Notes under the pieces: generated by a model
Databases searched by the model: none
The model's input: the letters and a program-made list of their open reading frames with translations, nothing else
What the model was told of the DNA's origin: nothing
Translations under genes and position numbers: made by a program
Part shown: one piece after another, positions 51,835 to 61,586 of the stretch
How positions within the stretch are numbered: the first letter of the stretch is position 1
Layout of the letters: each line of letters opens with the position of its first letter
From: Panacibacter microcysteis
GTDB taxonomy: Bacteria; Bacteroidota; Bacteroidia; Chitinophagales; Chitinophagaceae
NCBI RefSeq assembly: GCF_015831355.1
Contig: NZ_JADWYR010000001.1
Location: forward strand, 186,001-250,000
Direction of reading: 5' to 3'
DNA length: 64,000 nucleotides

Positions 51835-54800
51835 ATGAACACCAGATTTTACCTGCAGTTGGCGTTTGCCATGTTCGCAAACTTATATGCTCATTCGCAA
51901 ACGATAGAAAAAAAAATGAGTTCGACAAACGGAACCGTTTATAGTGTCCATAAAAATTCAGGTACCTACTATATCGGCGGCCAGTTTAACTATGTTGGTC
52001 TTATGACAGGCTCTTCGGCTCTTGTTACTAAATCTTCTGATTATCCCGACATGGATTTCCCGGCATTTAACGGTACTGTGCGGACCGTAGTTGCTGATGG
52101 AGCTGGCGGTTGGTTTATTGGGGGTACCTTATACAGTTACGATGGGATAAATACAAATAGTCTTGTGCATATTTTACCAAATAAAACCGTAGACCCCGCC
52201 TTTACAGTTGTAGTCAATGGTTCAGTCTACAGCTTGTTCCGCTATGGCACTCAGTTGTTTGTGGGGGGCACTTTCACAACGATAAACGGAGTATCTAGAA
52301 CTTACATCGGGGCTGTTAACACCTCAAATGGCAGTACTTTAAGTTTTAATCCGGCAGCAAATAGTTATGTATACGCTATTTCCGCCGATGTCAACAATGT
52401 ATATGCAGGGGGTTCATTTACTACTATCGGCACAAAAAGCAAAGCTTATTTCGCCGTTTTGAATAGAACGACAGGCGTTGCAAAAAATGGATTTATTACT
52501 CCAAACAGTACCGTTTATGCTATAGAAAGCAAAGGCGACACACTCTTAATTGGAGGCCAGTTCACACAAACGGGCCTTCAAACAAATTATGTGTCAGCGT
52601 TAACTGATACCTCCGACATAGCAAATACAGATTTCCCATCAACAAACGGAATAGTAAGAGTTATAATACCAGATGGCGCCGGCGGCTGGTATATCGGGGG
52701 CAGCTTTTCTCAAATAGGCGGCGTTGCAAAAAACAACCTTGCGCGAATAAATGCTTCCAGATTAGTGGTTCCTGGTTTTACCGCTAATACGAATGGTGAG
52801 GTGAGGACATTGCTTCGCGCAGATACGAAATTATACATCGGAGGTTCATTCTCTACCGTAAATAGCACATCCCGTGAAAACGCGGCAGCAGTCAATACGA
52901 GTACCGGTGCCCTGTTTGGCTGGAATCCGGCGCCTAATTCTACAGTCTACACACTTGCTTCAATAGATACTGCTATTTATATCGGCGGTTCTTTTACCAC
53001 AGTAGGAATATCAAATAAAAACCGACCTTACCTTACAAGGGTTAATAATACGACCGGGGCTATCCTGGAAGGTTCAATTAACGCAAATAGTACAGTAAGT
53101 AAAATTATTGCCAGAGGAGATTCTTTATATGTAGGCGGTTATTTTTCCAAACTTGGTTTTCGTACAGATTATTTGTCAGGCATCAAAGTTGGATCGGGTA
53201 TTCCCGATCAATCGATGCCTTCAGCAAATGGCGAAGTGAAATGTATTATTGGAGATGGTTCAGGAGGATGGTATATCGGCGGAAGTTTTACTGCAATTGG
53301 AGGCCAAACAAGAAGCTATCTTGCGAAAATAAAAGCTGATAAGACTATAGATATAGCTTTTAACACAGTACTTAACGGAGTTGTTTATGCCATTGCAAAA
53401 GATGGAACCAATTTGTATATAGGAGGTTCATTTACTACTGTAAACGGATCATCAAGAAATTATATCGCCAAATTAAACTCGTCAACAGGTGCTGTACAAA
53501 CATGGGATCCGTCCGCAAACTCATATGTTTACTCTCTAACATTGAAAGACACGTCCATACTTGCCGGGGGAATATTTACTAATATAAAAGGAAAAAACGC
53601 TTATAGATTTGCCGCCTTATCAAAAACTAACGGAAATGTAATAAGTGGGTTTGCAGGATTTAACTCAAATGTCAATAAAGTTTCCATACTTAATGATACG
53701 ATATTAATAGGAGGAAACTTTTCACAAACAGGTTATTATAGCCCTTATAGCGCAAAATTGAATACCATTAATAGTAATCCTGATATTAAATTTCCTGCTA
53801 CAAATGGACAAATTAACGATGTTGTAAAAGATGCGAGTGGTAATTTATATGTTGCTGGTTCATTTACACAAATCGGTGGCGTTAACCAGGCATATCTTGC
53901 CAAGTTATCACCGGCATTTGAAGTAATAACAGCATGGGCACCTTCAATAAACGGAGAAGTTAAAAGCATAGCTTTAACGGGCACAACGCTATATATAGGC
54001 GGCAATTTTACTTTCGTAAATGGTACATCTAAAAGTTATATTGGAGCATTGAATACGGCTAATCCAGGCAGTAATAAAACCTGGTCAGCGACTCTAAATG
54101 GCGCCGTATACAAAATATTATTTGATGGAATCAATGTCTATGCCGGCGGCACCTTCACCCTTGCAAATAGCACAACCACAAGAAACAGGCTCGCAAAGTT
54201 TGATGCATCCGGCGTACTGGACGCACTATGGAATCCGGATGCAAACAGCACAGTACAGGATTTGGCTTTATCTGGTGCAAATATTCTTGTAGGTGGGAGT
54301 TTTACTACATTAGCTGGTATTGGAAGAAGTTATATAGCAAAACTCAATACTACAAACGGAGCATCTTTGAATTGGGCAAATGCTAACAGTACGGTTTATG
54401 ATCTCTTTGTGGATGGTGCCAATTGCTATGTAAGCGGATCATTTACAAGTCTTGGTGGCATTACACGTAATCGTATTGGATGCGTTGTTATTTCCAACGG
54501 CAACATCACCGGGTTTAATCCAGATGTCAACAACACGGTTTTTAAAATTGGAGGTAAATATGGTTCTGTCTTATATTTTGGTGGTGCTTTCACAAACGTA
54601 AGTGGCCTTGTTCGGAACTACGTTGCAGCATCAAATATTTCAACTAGTACTCTTCAATCCTGGAATCCAACAGCAAACTCTACCGTCAATTCAATGATAC
54701 TTGACTCTTCTTCTACTAATATTTTTGTTGGCGGAAGTTTTAGCGCCTTCAAAGAAGTTAGCAAAACGTATGCAGGCATGCTAAGGTATTCAACGGGAAG

Positions 54801-57363
54801 CTACACAAACTGGACGCCCTCCATTGACTACATTGTCTACGACATTACTTCGTCAGGAGGAAAAATTTTCATAGGTGGCGATTTTAATACGGTTAATGGT
54901 GTTACAAGAAACGGGATAGCTGCCTTTAATAGTTCTACTGGTGTATTAGACCCAATGAATATCAGCCTTTCACGAAACGGAACGGGTACCTCGGTGTCAG
55001 TCCGTGCTTTGTGGGCTACACCTACGATCATCTATATTGGCGGGGATTTTGACAAAGCCGGCACCTTTACAAGATACAACTTCGCCGCTGCAAACGTTAC
55101 AAACAACGCTATTGCAACTACTAATGCATCTCCTGATGGCACTGTAAACGATATTTATCTAAACGGCACAGACATCACCTACGTTGGCTATTTTAATTAT
55201 AGCAATTATGCTAACCGTAGTTATCTGGGGTTATTTAGACGTTCTAGCGGAATAGCAACAGCATGGAATCCCATATTAGATTATTATGTGTACGATCTTT
55301 CTGCGAATAGCAAAAATTTGTATGTAGCCGGACCCTTTAATACCGCTAACGGTGTAACACGCAATGGTGTCTGCTCCTATCGTCTTTCAACAGGTGCCAT
55401 TAACGGGTGGAATCCGAATTTATCTTTGAATGGCCAGGGCAGTTACGCTGATTGTTACGCCGTAGCCGCAAACGATTCTATGGTATATGTCGGCGGAAAT
55501 TTTGATAAAGCTAATACTACATTACGCGGATTTGTTGCAAAAATATCAGACCTGAACGCAGCAGTTCAAAGCTGGAATCCTAACCTGAATTATTACCCGT
55601 ACACTATAGCCCTTAACAACAAGGATGTACTACTCGGAGGTTATTTTACTTTTACAAAATATAACGCCAGAAATTACCTTGGTGCCTTATCAAAAACCAC
55701 CGGTTTGATGAACTCATGGAATCCAACGCCCGATTATACCGTTTATGACATAGCTGTAAATCATAATAGAATCTTTGCGGTCGGTTCTTTTGATAACGTT
55801 AATGGTCAGCAACATACCGGTGCCGCTTGCTTTCTATTGAACACGGGTGCTTTACAAACATGGAATCCACAATTATCACGAGCTGGGAATTATAGCTATG
55901 CGGACTTGTACACCGTATTCGCAGATTCAACAAATGTGTACCTTGGAGGATACTTTGACGAGGCCAAGGGTGCAACAAGAAACAATGCCGCTGCTGTAAA
56001 TGCAGTAAACGCAACGCTGGTTAACTGGAACCCCAACGCTAATTATTTAGTCCGCACTCTCACAATAAATGGTTCTGACATTGTTTTGGGAGGTGAATTT
56101 GATTTCTGTAAAGGTGCTACACGTACAAATCTTGCCGCTATAGATTCTGCAACAGGCCTGGTAACTTCGTGGAATCCTTCTCCCAATGGAACTATTTATG
56201 CAATTTTACGCAATGGAACCAATGTATATGTAGGAGGTAACTACAATACTATAGCAGGAGTAGCGAGAACAAGTCTTTCTGCTGTGAACGCAACAACAGG
56301 ATCAGTAACGGCCTTTGACCCCGTTGTACAAAACAATGCTTCCCAGGGTACTGTATACGCTTTAGAGTATGATAACGCAAGCTCAATCCTTTATCTTGGC
56401 GGAACCTTTACAACCGTAAAAAATACCTCCCGCAACAATGCCGCTGCAATAAATGCTTCGGCTGCACTTCAGTCATGGAATCCAAATACAAATGGGTCAG
56501 TAAATGCTTTAGCTTTAAGTACGAGCAGTGTTTATATTGGCGGCAGTTTTACCTCCGTTAATGGCGCTACTTTACGCAACAGACTTGCATCACTTAATAA
56601 AACAACAGGGATTGCGACAGGTTTTAATCCTAACATAAACAGTACTGTGAACGCTTTAAAAATAAGCGGTAATAATCTGTATGTAGCAGGTTCATTCAGT
56701 TCTGTAAATAATGGCACTGCTATACGCAATAATCTTGCAGCATACAACATTACTAACAATGCCCTTGCCTCGTGGAATCCAAATGCAAATAGTGGTGTAC
56801 TTGCGATTACAGCGGTTGCTGACACCGTTTTTGCTGGTGGATATTTTACTACTTTAAATGGAAACACGAGACAATATATGGCCGCAACAAGAACAGCTAC
56901 AGGCACTGTATTGCTTCCATTTAATCCTGGGCCCAATAACTATATCAGATCTCTTTATCAGTCGGAGAGAAATGTGCTGGCGGGTGGAAGTTTCAATGTT
57001 ATTAGTGGAAAATCACGCGGTGGCTTTGCTGTCTATAAACTTTCAGGTTCATCATCGGGCAAATCTGTACCAGAAGTAATTTTTGCCGATAATTCGACAA
57101 CATCTCTGCAAAACAATAGCAAGCTAACACTGTTTCCAAATCCGGTATCCTTTGGTGTAACAACCATTAAGCTAACGGGCATAAAGGGCACATGTAGTAT
57201 TAAAATTTCTTCGCTTAGTGGAAAACAATTATATATGCAGTCATATAAACATGTGGACAATAACATCGTAACGATTAATGTAGGAAATTTACTACCCGGC
57301 ACCTACATTGTCAGCGTAATAAGTCGAACAACCACACAATCTGGCACTTTAGTAATTCTGTAA
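51835..57363 (+). CDS. Giant secreted beta-propeller-type repeat protein with type IX sorting domain
   Basis: The 1842-residue protein has a signal peptide (1-22) and then about 1700 residues of a repeat of roughly 40-50 residues. Consensus elements are LYIGGSFTTVNGxxRNYxA (blade strands) and AxNTxTGAxxxWNPxANSTVYAL. The repeats resemble those of Rax2-like/delta-60 propellers and occur dozens of times with internal divergence; an outer block near residues 980-1500 carries longer inserts such as NPNLSLNGQGSYADCYAV. The C-terminal sorting domain (about 1765-1842) has LTLFPNPVSFGVTTIKL and LLPGTYIVSVIS. It is expected on the cell surface as an adhesin or binding scaffold. A strong terminator follows. 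Confidence 0.88.
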   Translation: MNTRFYLQLAFAMFANLYAHSQTIEKKMSSTNGTVYSVHKNSGTYYIGGQFNYVGLMTGSSALVTKSSDYPDMDFPAFNGTVRTVVADGAGGWFIGGTLYSYDGINTNSLVHILPNKTVDPAFTVVVNGSVYSLFRYGTQLFVGGTFTTINGVSRTYIGAVNTSNGSTLSFNPAANSYVYAISADVNNVYAGGSFTTIGTKSKAYFAVLNRTTGVAKNGFITPNSTVYAIESKGDTLLIGGQFTQTGLQTNYVSALTDTSDIANTDFPSTNGIVRVIIPDGAGGWYIGGSFSQIGGVAKNNLARINASRLVVPGFTANTNGEVRTLLRADTKLYIGGSFSTVNSTSRENAAAVNTSTGALFGWNPAPNSTVYTLASIDTAIYIGGSFTTVGISNKNRPYLTRVNNTTGAILEGSINANSTVSKIIARGDSLYVGGYFSKLGFRTDYLSGIKVGSGIPDQSMPSANGEVKCIIGDGSGGWYIGGSFTAIGGQTRSYLAKIKADKTIDIAFNTVLNGVVYAIAKDGTNLYIGGSFTTVNGSSRNYIAKLNSSTGAVQTWDPSANSYVYSLTLKDTSILAGGIFTNIKGKNAYRFAALSKTNGNVISGFAGFNSNVNKVSILNDTILIGGNFSQTGYYSPYSAKLNTINSNPDIKFPATNGQINDVVKDASGNLYVAGSFTQIGGVNQAYLAKLSPAFEVITAWAPSINGEVKSIALTGTTLYIGGNFTFVNGTSKSYIGALNTANPGSNKTWSATLNGAVYKILFDGINVYAGGTFTLANSTTTRNRLAKFDASGVLDALWNPDANSTVQDLALSGANILVGGSFTTLAGIGRSYIAKLNTTNGASLNWANANSTVYDLFVDGANCYVSGSFTSLGGITRNRIGCVVISNGNITGFNPDVNNTVFKIGGKYGSVLYFGGAFTNVSGLVRNYVAASNISTSTLQSWNPTANSTVNSMILDSSSTNIFVGGSFSAFKEVSKTYAGMLRYSTGSYTNWTPSIDYIVYDITSSGGKIFIGGDFNTVNGVTRNGIAAFNSSTGVLDPMNISLSRNGTGTSVSVRALWATPTIIYIGGDFDKAGTFTRYNFAAANVTNNAIATTNASPDGTVNDIYLNGTDITYVGYFNYSNYANRSYLGLFRRSSGIATAWNPILDYYVYDLSANSKNLYVAGPFNTANGVTRNGVCSYRLSTGAINGWNPNLSLNGQGSYADCYAVAANDSMVYVGGNFDKANTTLRGFVAKISDLNAAVQSWNPNLNYYPYTIALNNKDVLLGGYFTFTKYNARNYLGALSKTTGLMNSWNPTPDYTVYDIAVNHNRIFAVGSFDNVNGQQHTGAACFLLNTGALQTWNPQLSRAGNYSYADLYTVFADSTNVYLGGYFDEAKGATRNNAAAVNAVNATLVNWNPNANYLVRTLTINGSDIVLGGEFDFCKGATRTNLAAIDSATGLVTSWNPSPNGTIYAILRNGTNVYVGGNYNTIAGVARTSLSAVNATTGSVTAFDPVVQNNASQGTVYALEYDNASSILYLGGTFTTVKNTSRNNAAAINASAALQSWNPNTNGSVNALALSTSSVYIGGSFTSVNGATLRNRLASLNKTTGIATGFNPNINSTVNALKISGNNLYVAGSFSSVNNGTAIRNNLAAYNITNNALASWNPNANSGVLAITAVADTVFAGGYFTTLNGNTRQYMAATRTATGTVLLPFNPGPNNYIRSLYQSERNVLAGGSFNVISGKSRGGFAVYKLSGSSSGKSVPEVIFADNSTTSLQNNSKLTLFPNPVSFGVTTIKLTGIKGTCSIKISSLSGKQLYMQSYKHVDNNIVTINVGNLLPGTYIVSVISRTTTQSGTLVIL

Positions 57364-57380
57364 TTTAGTAAAAGAGATAA

Positions 57381-57418
57381 AAGAGGCTGTCTGAAAATTT
57401 TGGACAGCCTCTTTTTTT
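57381..57418 (+). terminator. Terminator of the giant repeat protein gene
   Basis: An 11-bp perfect stem AAGAGGCTGTC/GACAGCCTCTT is followed by T's; the A-run on the other side may let it serve the converging gene as well. Confidence 0.9.
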
Positions 57419-57468
57419 AACCCCTACTAAACAGAAAGATTTACCTCTTCTACGTTTATTTATTATAA

Positions 57469-58425
57469 TCAAAAAAACATCACCCTCCCCTGTTCAGGAA
57501 ACAAATATTGTACACCCGTTGTATTCGCGTCTGATAATTCTTTCTGTATAATGGCCTCTGCGTTTTCTGCAGGTTTTATGTGTGTAATAACAACATTCAA
57601 ATGCTTCATATACACGCTGCCGGCATAGCCTGCTAAAGTATGCAGCTCAGCGGTAAGCAGAGCAGGCGTAAGGTGGCCAAATAATTTATTGAGCGGCTGT
57701 GCATTTGTGTAAGACACTTCAATGAAAATACCTTTCAGCTTGCCGGCCGCTACCAGCGGAGCTACAGTTTTCCACAACACAGAAAGGTTTTGCGCATGCT
57801 CTATCGTATCTGCCCCGGTATCTCCCAGGTACAGTAAATAATTATCTGCATGCCTGATGAGAAAAGCAGTGCTTTCAAAAGGTTTACCATGGCTGAGTGA
57901 ATATGCTGTTACAAACATATTTGTACCGGCGAGTGGTGTTTCTTTCCCCTCCTGCAGGGATGCATAATGGTATTTATTGAGTAAAGGCTTTTCCCCGGCG
58001 TCTGTAAAATTTGCCCAGCTTTTCCAGGTAAAATAATTGCTCTTTAAAACATCGAGACAATAATCCATGCCATAAATATTTTTTGCAGTATCATCCGGCG
58101 AGTTGATAATAAGCCCAGCAAGATGATCGAGGTGCGCATGCGAAATACAGTAACCCTTTATGTTTTGCTTCAACACAGTAGTTACGCTTCTGCCAGGGAA
58201 TAAGCCGTTATTAACCGACTGCTGAATGCCTGCATACAAAGTGCCTGCATCAAAAGCTATATAATCCGTTGTTCCGGCTGCAGCAACCATATAGGCAGAT
58301 AAATTACTTTCATCAAGCCCGCCTTTTACACCTAACGGAATAACCTGGAATGCCGGCTCCTGCGCAGATGCATTCAATATCCACGCTACGCAACACAACA
58401 GGTACAACAAAAATCTTTGCATCAT
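57469..58425 (-). CDS. Class II 3',5'-cyclic-nucleotide phosphodiesterase, secreted
   Basis: The 318-residue protein has a signal peptide (1-21, ending NASAQE) and a metallo-beta-lactamase-fold class II phosphodiesterase domain. It carries the metal motif ISHAHLDHLAG (near residue 95), the FDAGTLYAGI strand, SHGKPFESTAFLIRH and LLYLGDTGADTIEH, and ends with VVITHIKP. Family enzymes hydrolyse cAMP or cGMP; a secreted one would act on periplasmic or outside nucleotide. The upstream lipoprotein gene is only 11 bp away, so the two are cotranscribed. Confidence 0.92.
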   Translation of the reverse strand: MMQRFLLYLLCCVAWILNASAQEPAFQVIPLGVKGGLDESNLSAYMVAAAGTTDYIAFDAGTLYAGIQQSVNNGLFPGRSVTTVLKQNIKGYCISHAHLDHLAGLIINSPDDTAKNIYGMDYCLDVLKSNYFTWKSWANFTDAGEKPLLNKYHYASLQEGKETPLAGTNMFVTAYSLSHGKPFESTAFLIRHADNYLLYLGDTGADTIEHAQNLSVLWKTVAPLVAAGKLKGIFIEVSYTNAQPLNKLFGHLTPALLTAELHTLAGYAGSVYMKHLNVVITHIKPAENAEAIIQKELSDANTTGVQYLFPEQGRVMFF

Positions 58426-58436
58426 TTTAGATTATG

Positions 58437-58949
58437 TTATTTACAATCTATTCTTTTATATACCTGTGTAAATTGCACTTCTGAAGGATTTTTAAACACA
58501 AAACGGTTGTCTTTTTCCACCATCTCTCCAAAACCTTCTGTAAGGGTTTCACCATCGAGTTTAAACATTACCTGTCTTGCAGATAAGGTTCCCTCTGACC
58601 TGAATGTATAGTTAGCTGTAAGAATGTTATTGACCAGTAACCCTTTAAACTTGCCTTTGTTATCATCTTTTTCATACATATTGTATTCAAGTTCGCCAAA
58701 GACAAGCGTATCCTTAATGTTTAGTTTAATATAGACGGTATCTCTTTGTACAACACTGCGAAAACATACCTGGCCCGGCAGTGTAATATTATTCGTAGTT
58801 GAAGTGTCTGCATTGTTGTTATTTGCCGCAGATGTACCGGCCGGTTCATTTACCAGCGATGTGGAATCTTCATGAGCACTTGTCTGCCGGTCGCCGTTGT
58901 TGCATGCCATAACGGTAGCAACCATCAAAAACAATAAAACCTTTTTCAT
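58437..58949 (-). CDS. Small lipoprotein of unknown function
   Basis: The 170-residue protein has a lipobox signal (LFLMVATVMACNN, Cys at about residue 16). A Ser/Thr/Asn-rich linker and a compact beta-rich domain (about 60-170; DTVYIKLNIKDTLVFGELEY, MYEKDDNKGKFKGLLVNNIL, GETLTEGFGEMVEKDNRFVF) follow. The domain recalls small META/lipocalin-like barrels, but I cannot name the family. It is first gene of an operon with the phosphodiesterase. Confidence 0.75.
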   Translation of the reverse strand: MKKVLLFLMVATVMACNNGDRQTSAHEDSTSLVNEPAGTSAANNNNADTSTTNNITLPGQVCFRSVVQRDTVYIKLNIKDTLVFGELEYNMYEKDDNKGKFKGLLVNNILTANYTFRSEGTLSARQVMFKLDGETLTEGFGEMVEKDNRFVFKNPSEVQFTQVYKRIDCK

Positions 58950-59040
58950 ACAATTTATTTGTGCGAAAATAACAAAGAGAATACCAAATAAAATGGCAGG
59001 AGCAATAAGTATGAAGGATCATGTAGCCGGCAGCGGCGCA

Positions 59041-59065
59041 GGTGGCATCGCCTGTTGCCACGCTC
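59041..59065 (-). repeat. Dispersed intergenic repeat, copy 22 (partial)
   Basis: The GGCGATGCC half (minus strand CAACAGGCGATGCCA) is intact, but the dyad core is damaged. Confidence 0.5.
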
Positions 59066-59241
59066 GGTTCAGGGTTCCTCTTTTATGGCAGCTGCAGTTC
59101 GCGGTTTAAACTGCGCCATGCAACAAACCAACGCTCATGCATAAGAGATGTGTATCAGAAAAACAGGAGATCTTTCCTACCCGAAGATGACAACTGGGGA
59201 CTTATGCCCAGGTCTGCGCATTTGTTCAAAAAGTTTCAACA

Positions 59242-59290
59242 GTTGAAGAGTGCGACGCAAGGGACGATGCCACAGCCACTATAGCCGGGC
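59242..59290 (+). repeat. Dispersed intergenic repeat, copy 23
   Basis: GTTGAAGAGTGCGACGCAAG, then GGACGATGCCACAGCC and an ATAGCCGGGCTC tail facing the 3' end of the hydrolase gene; the tail is like that of copy 11. Confidence 0.7.
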
Positions 59291-59301
59291 TCACAAAAAA
59301 A

Positions 59302-60333
59302 TCAATGCCGCAATTGCACGCTGTTGTCTATAACAATATCCTGTTGCTTCTGCAAACCCAGTGTATGCTGCATAAATTCGTCGATTGCAAGTTGCACACT
59401 GCGCAGGTCTTTTGATTTTATATAACTGCCCAGCACATGATCGCCGGTATTTGGCAATGCTTTTTTCTCCTTTTTTACAGAAGACACTTCGTCAAACATC
59501 TTAAGCATGGCAGCTACACTTACCACACTATCCTGGTGTATGGAGTCTTTGTAGTAGTAAAGCAGGAGCAATGGCTGCGTAACCTTTTGAAATGTTTCTT
59601 TGGTCATGGTCGTTTCAAGCAGTTCCTGCAACTGTACCGCTGCCTGCAAAGGATAGTGGTGGTACCAGTAGGCTTTGAAGATATCCCGGTCATCGGAAGA
59701 TGTAACATGATCATCACCTGTAATGGCTTTTGCAATCTGCAAACCCCAGGGATTGTTTAGCAGGTATGCCTTGTCGTTAAAGATGGCCACGTTGGGGCTC
59801 ATGAGTACGAGCGCATCTATATCTTTTGGAAAAGCAGCAGCAAGCTGCAAGGCATTTGTGCCACCGGTAGATGTACCCATAATGATTACTTTATCACCAA
59901 GTTGCCTGCCTATGGCAAGCGCCTGTTTGGCAGATTCCCAGTACGATTGCGGTGTCAGGTTGATCATCGGTTCTGCCGTATCGAGCCCATGCTCTGAAAG
60001 CCTTGCCAGGTAAAGGTTATAGCCATATTCTTTTGCAATGGTGGTATGTATGGGGTTGCCCTCTTCAGGCGATGCTGAAAAGCCATGCAGGTAAACAATG
60101 GCATACGGTGTCTTTTGCTTTAGTGAATCATTGGCCCATATGATCCGGGCTTCATTACCGGGCTTAAGCTTATGCACGGATTCATTGCTGCGTACAAAAT
60201 GTTCCAGTGTTGCGCTTTGTGCAGGTACCGCAGGCATAGCCAAAGAATATTCCGGTGTTTCAGGGCTGGGGCCTAAGAGGTAGATGATACCCAATATTAA
60301 TATTATAACAAGCAGCCATTTCAGAAAACGCAT
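59302..60333 (-). CDS. Membrane-anchored alpha/beta hydrolase (serine esterase-like)
   Basis: The 343-residue protein has an N-terminal membrane anchor (about 5-23). Its alpha/beta-hydrolase fold shows AIVYLHGFSASPEEGNPIHT (oxyanion region), nucleophile Ser in IIMGTSTGGTNALQLA (near 155) and a C-terminal LPNTGDHVLGSYIKS with the likely His. It resembles monoacylglycerol-lipase/carboxylesterase types. The substrate is not predictable. It is probably monocistronic; a terminator separates it from the cupredoxin gene upstream. Confidence 0.88.
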   Translation of the reverse strand: MRFLKWLLVIILILGIIYLLGPSPETPEYSLAMPAVPAQSATLEHFVRSNESVHKLKPGNEARIIWANDSLKQKTPYAIVYLHGFSASPEEGNPIHTTIAKEYGYNLYLARLSEHGLDTAEPMINLTPQSYWESAKQALAIGRQLGDKVIIMGTSTGGTNALQLAAAFPKDIDALVLMSPNVAIFNDKAYLLNNPWGLQIAKAITGDDHVTSSDDRDIFKAYWYHHYPLQAAVQLQELLETTMTKETFQKVTQPLLLLYYYKDSIHQDSVVSVAAMLKMFDEVSSVKKEKKALPNTGDHVLGSYIKSKDLRSVQLAIDEFMQHTLGLQKQQDIVIDNSVQLRH

Positions 60334-60400
60334 ACAAATATTTTGAAATAAATCTAAGTAAATTTTTTACTGTTTCTCTCAACACCGTAATGGTATTGCA

Positions 60401-60437
60401 ATAAAAAAGCTGCCGGTTTTTTGCGCCGGCAGCTTTT
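60401..60437 (-). terminator. Terminator of the cupredoxin gene
   Basis: A 12-bp perfect stem (AAAAGCTGCCGG with CCGGCAGCTTTT, 9-nt loop) is followed on the minus strand by T's, 16 bp after the stop. Confidence 0.9.
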
Positions 60438-60452
60438 CATTTTTATAGTTCT

Positions 60453-61331
60453 CTATTTCATCATAATGGTGTGTTTCTCTGTTTTTGCACCCAGGGTACA
60501 CACAATATAATACGTACCCGGAGGCATGCCTCCCATATGTAAGTGCCCGTTGTTGATTCCTTTTGTGGCATACATAGAAACTTCTTTTACCAGTTTACCG
60601 GTTTGGGTAAATAACTTTACACGCATGGCTCCTTCTGCTCCGGCACTAAACTGTAGTAACAGGTGGCCTTCTTTTGAAACCGGATTTGGGCTCAGACTGG
60701 TTACCAGTTTATCATCATTCACATTGCGCGTTTGCATTAATATGTTCGAATACTCTGCATTGCCTTTTTTATCAACCATCTTTACTTGGTAATACACGTA
60801 TTTTTCTTTTGCATCATTATCTGTGTAACTATATGCATTACCAGCAGATGGCAGAATGCGTTTAATTTCCCGGAAGCTGTTGCCATCTGTACTGCGCTCT
60901 ACAGAAAAATACGCAATATCTGCTGCTGTTTTTGTTTTCCAGTTTACCTGTGCCTGCAGGTCATTACCACTAAGTGTAATATCACTCAGTCCGGCGCTCA
61001 GCGCTGCTGTTACCCGAATGGTACCATTCATACCTATTACACCATGTGGGGTGCATTTATACTTATACGTACCGGCCACCCGCAGTACATACCTGAAACT
61101 TTTATGCGCAGAATCCATTATGCGGTCCCATGCTACTGCACCGGCCGGAATAGTTACAGAAGTAGTGGTATGGTTACCATTTTTCCAGACAAACTGTATC
61201 GTATCCATCACTTTTGCATTCACCGTTTTAGGCTGAAACTGGAAATCGGAAACATTTACTTTGATGATCGTAGCAAAAGCGGCAGAAAAACTGCACATAA
61301 AAAGCGCAGCAATAAACGTAAACTTTTTCAT
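60453..61331 (-). CDS. Secreted cupredoxin-domain protein with type IX sorting domain
   Basis: The 292-residue protein starts at MKKFTFIAALFMCSFSAAFA (signal peptide). A plastocyanin-like domain (about 22-115) has type-1 copper ligands visible as His in KNGNHTTTSV and Cys-His-Met in YKCTPHGVIGMNG. A linker with an FN3-like fold (about 120-205; FSVERSTDGNSFREIKRI) and a C-terminal sorting domain (215-292; SLSPNPVSKEGHLLLQF, PPGTYYIVCTLG) follow. It is probably an electron carrier or copper binder at the cell surface. A longer frame starting 10 codons earlier is rejected because it puts residues before the signal peptide. Confidence 0.9.
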   Translation of the reverse strand: MKKFTFIAALFMCSFSAAFATIIKVNVSDFQFQPKTVNAKVMDTIQFVWKNGNHTTTSVTIPAGAVAWDRIMDSAHKSFRYVLRVAGTYKYKCTPHGVIGMNGTIRVTAALSAGLSDITLSGNDLQAQVNWKTKTAADIAYFSVERSTDGNSFREIKRILPSAGNAYSYTDNDAKEKYVYYQVKMVDKKGNAEYSNILMQTRNVNDDKLVTSLSPNPVSKEGHLLLQFSAGAEGAMRVKLFTQTGKLVKEVSMYATKGINNGHLHMGGMPPGTYYIVCTLGAKTEKHTIMMK

Positions 61332-61586
61332 GGTTGTATTTTTTAGATTTATGACAGGCATTATAAAACAGGTAAGTGAAACTTTGAATAAGCTGTTAGT
61401 TGTTGATCAATACGTATATGACCGAAACATACATAAAAGATATAATGTATATAAAGCTGCCGGAAGAAAGGGCTGCTGAAAAGGCAAAATAAGGTGCTGA
61501 ACCCGCATAAAATTTATAAGGGCAAAAACGGGCAGTTAATTCGGGCCGGCTAAATGCCAGCACAACATCATTACAGTTGAAACATG

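Larger units (their letters stand above)
58950..59301. other. Intergenic stretch
   Basis: It holds a partial repeat (copy 22, minus) and copy 23 (plus) about 200 bp apart. No gene is visible, and the short frames here read through repeats. Confidence 0.5.
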
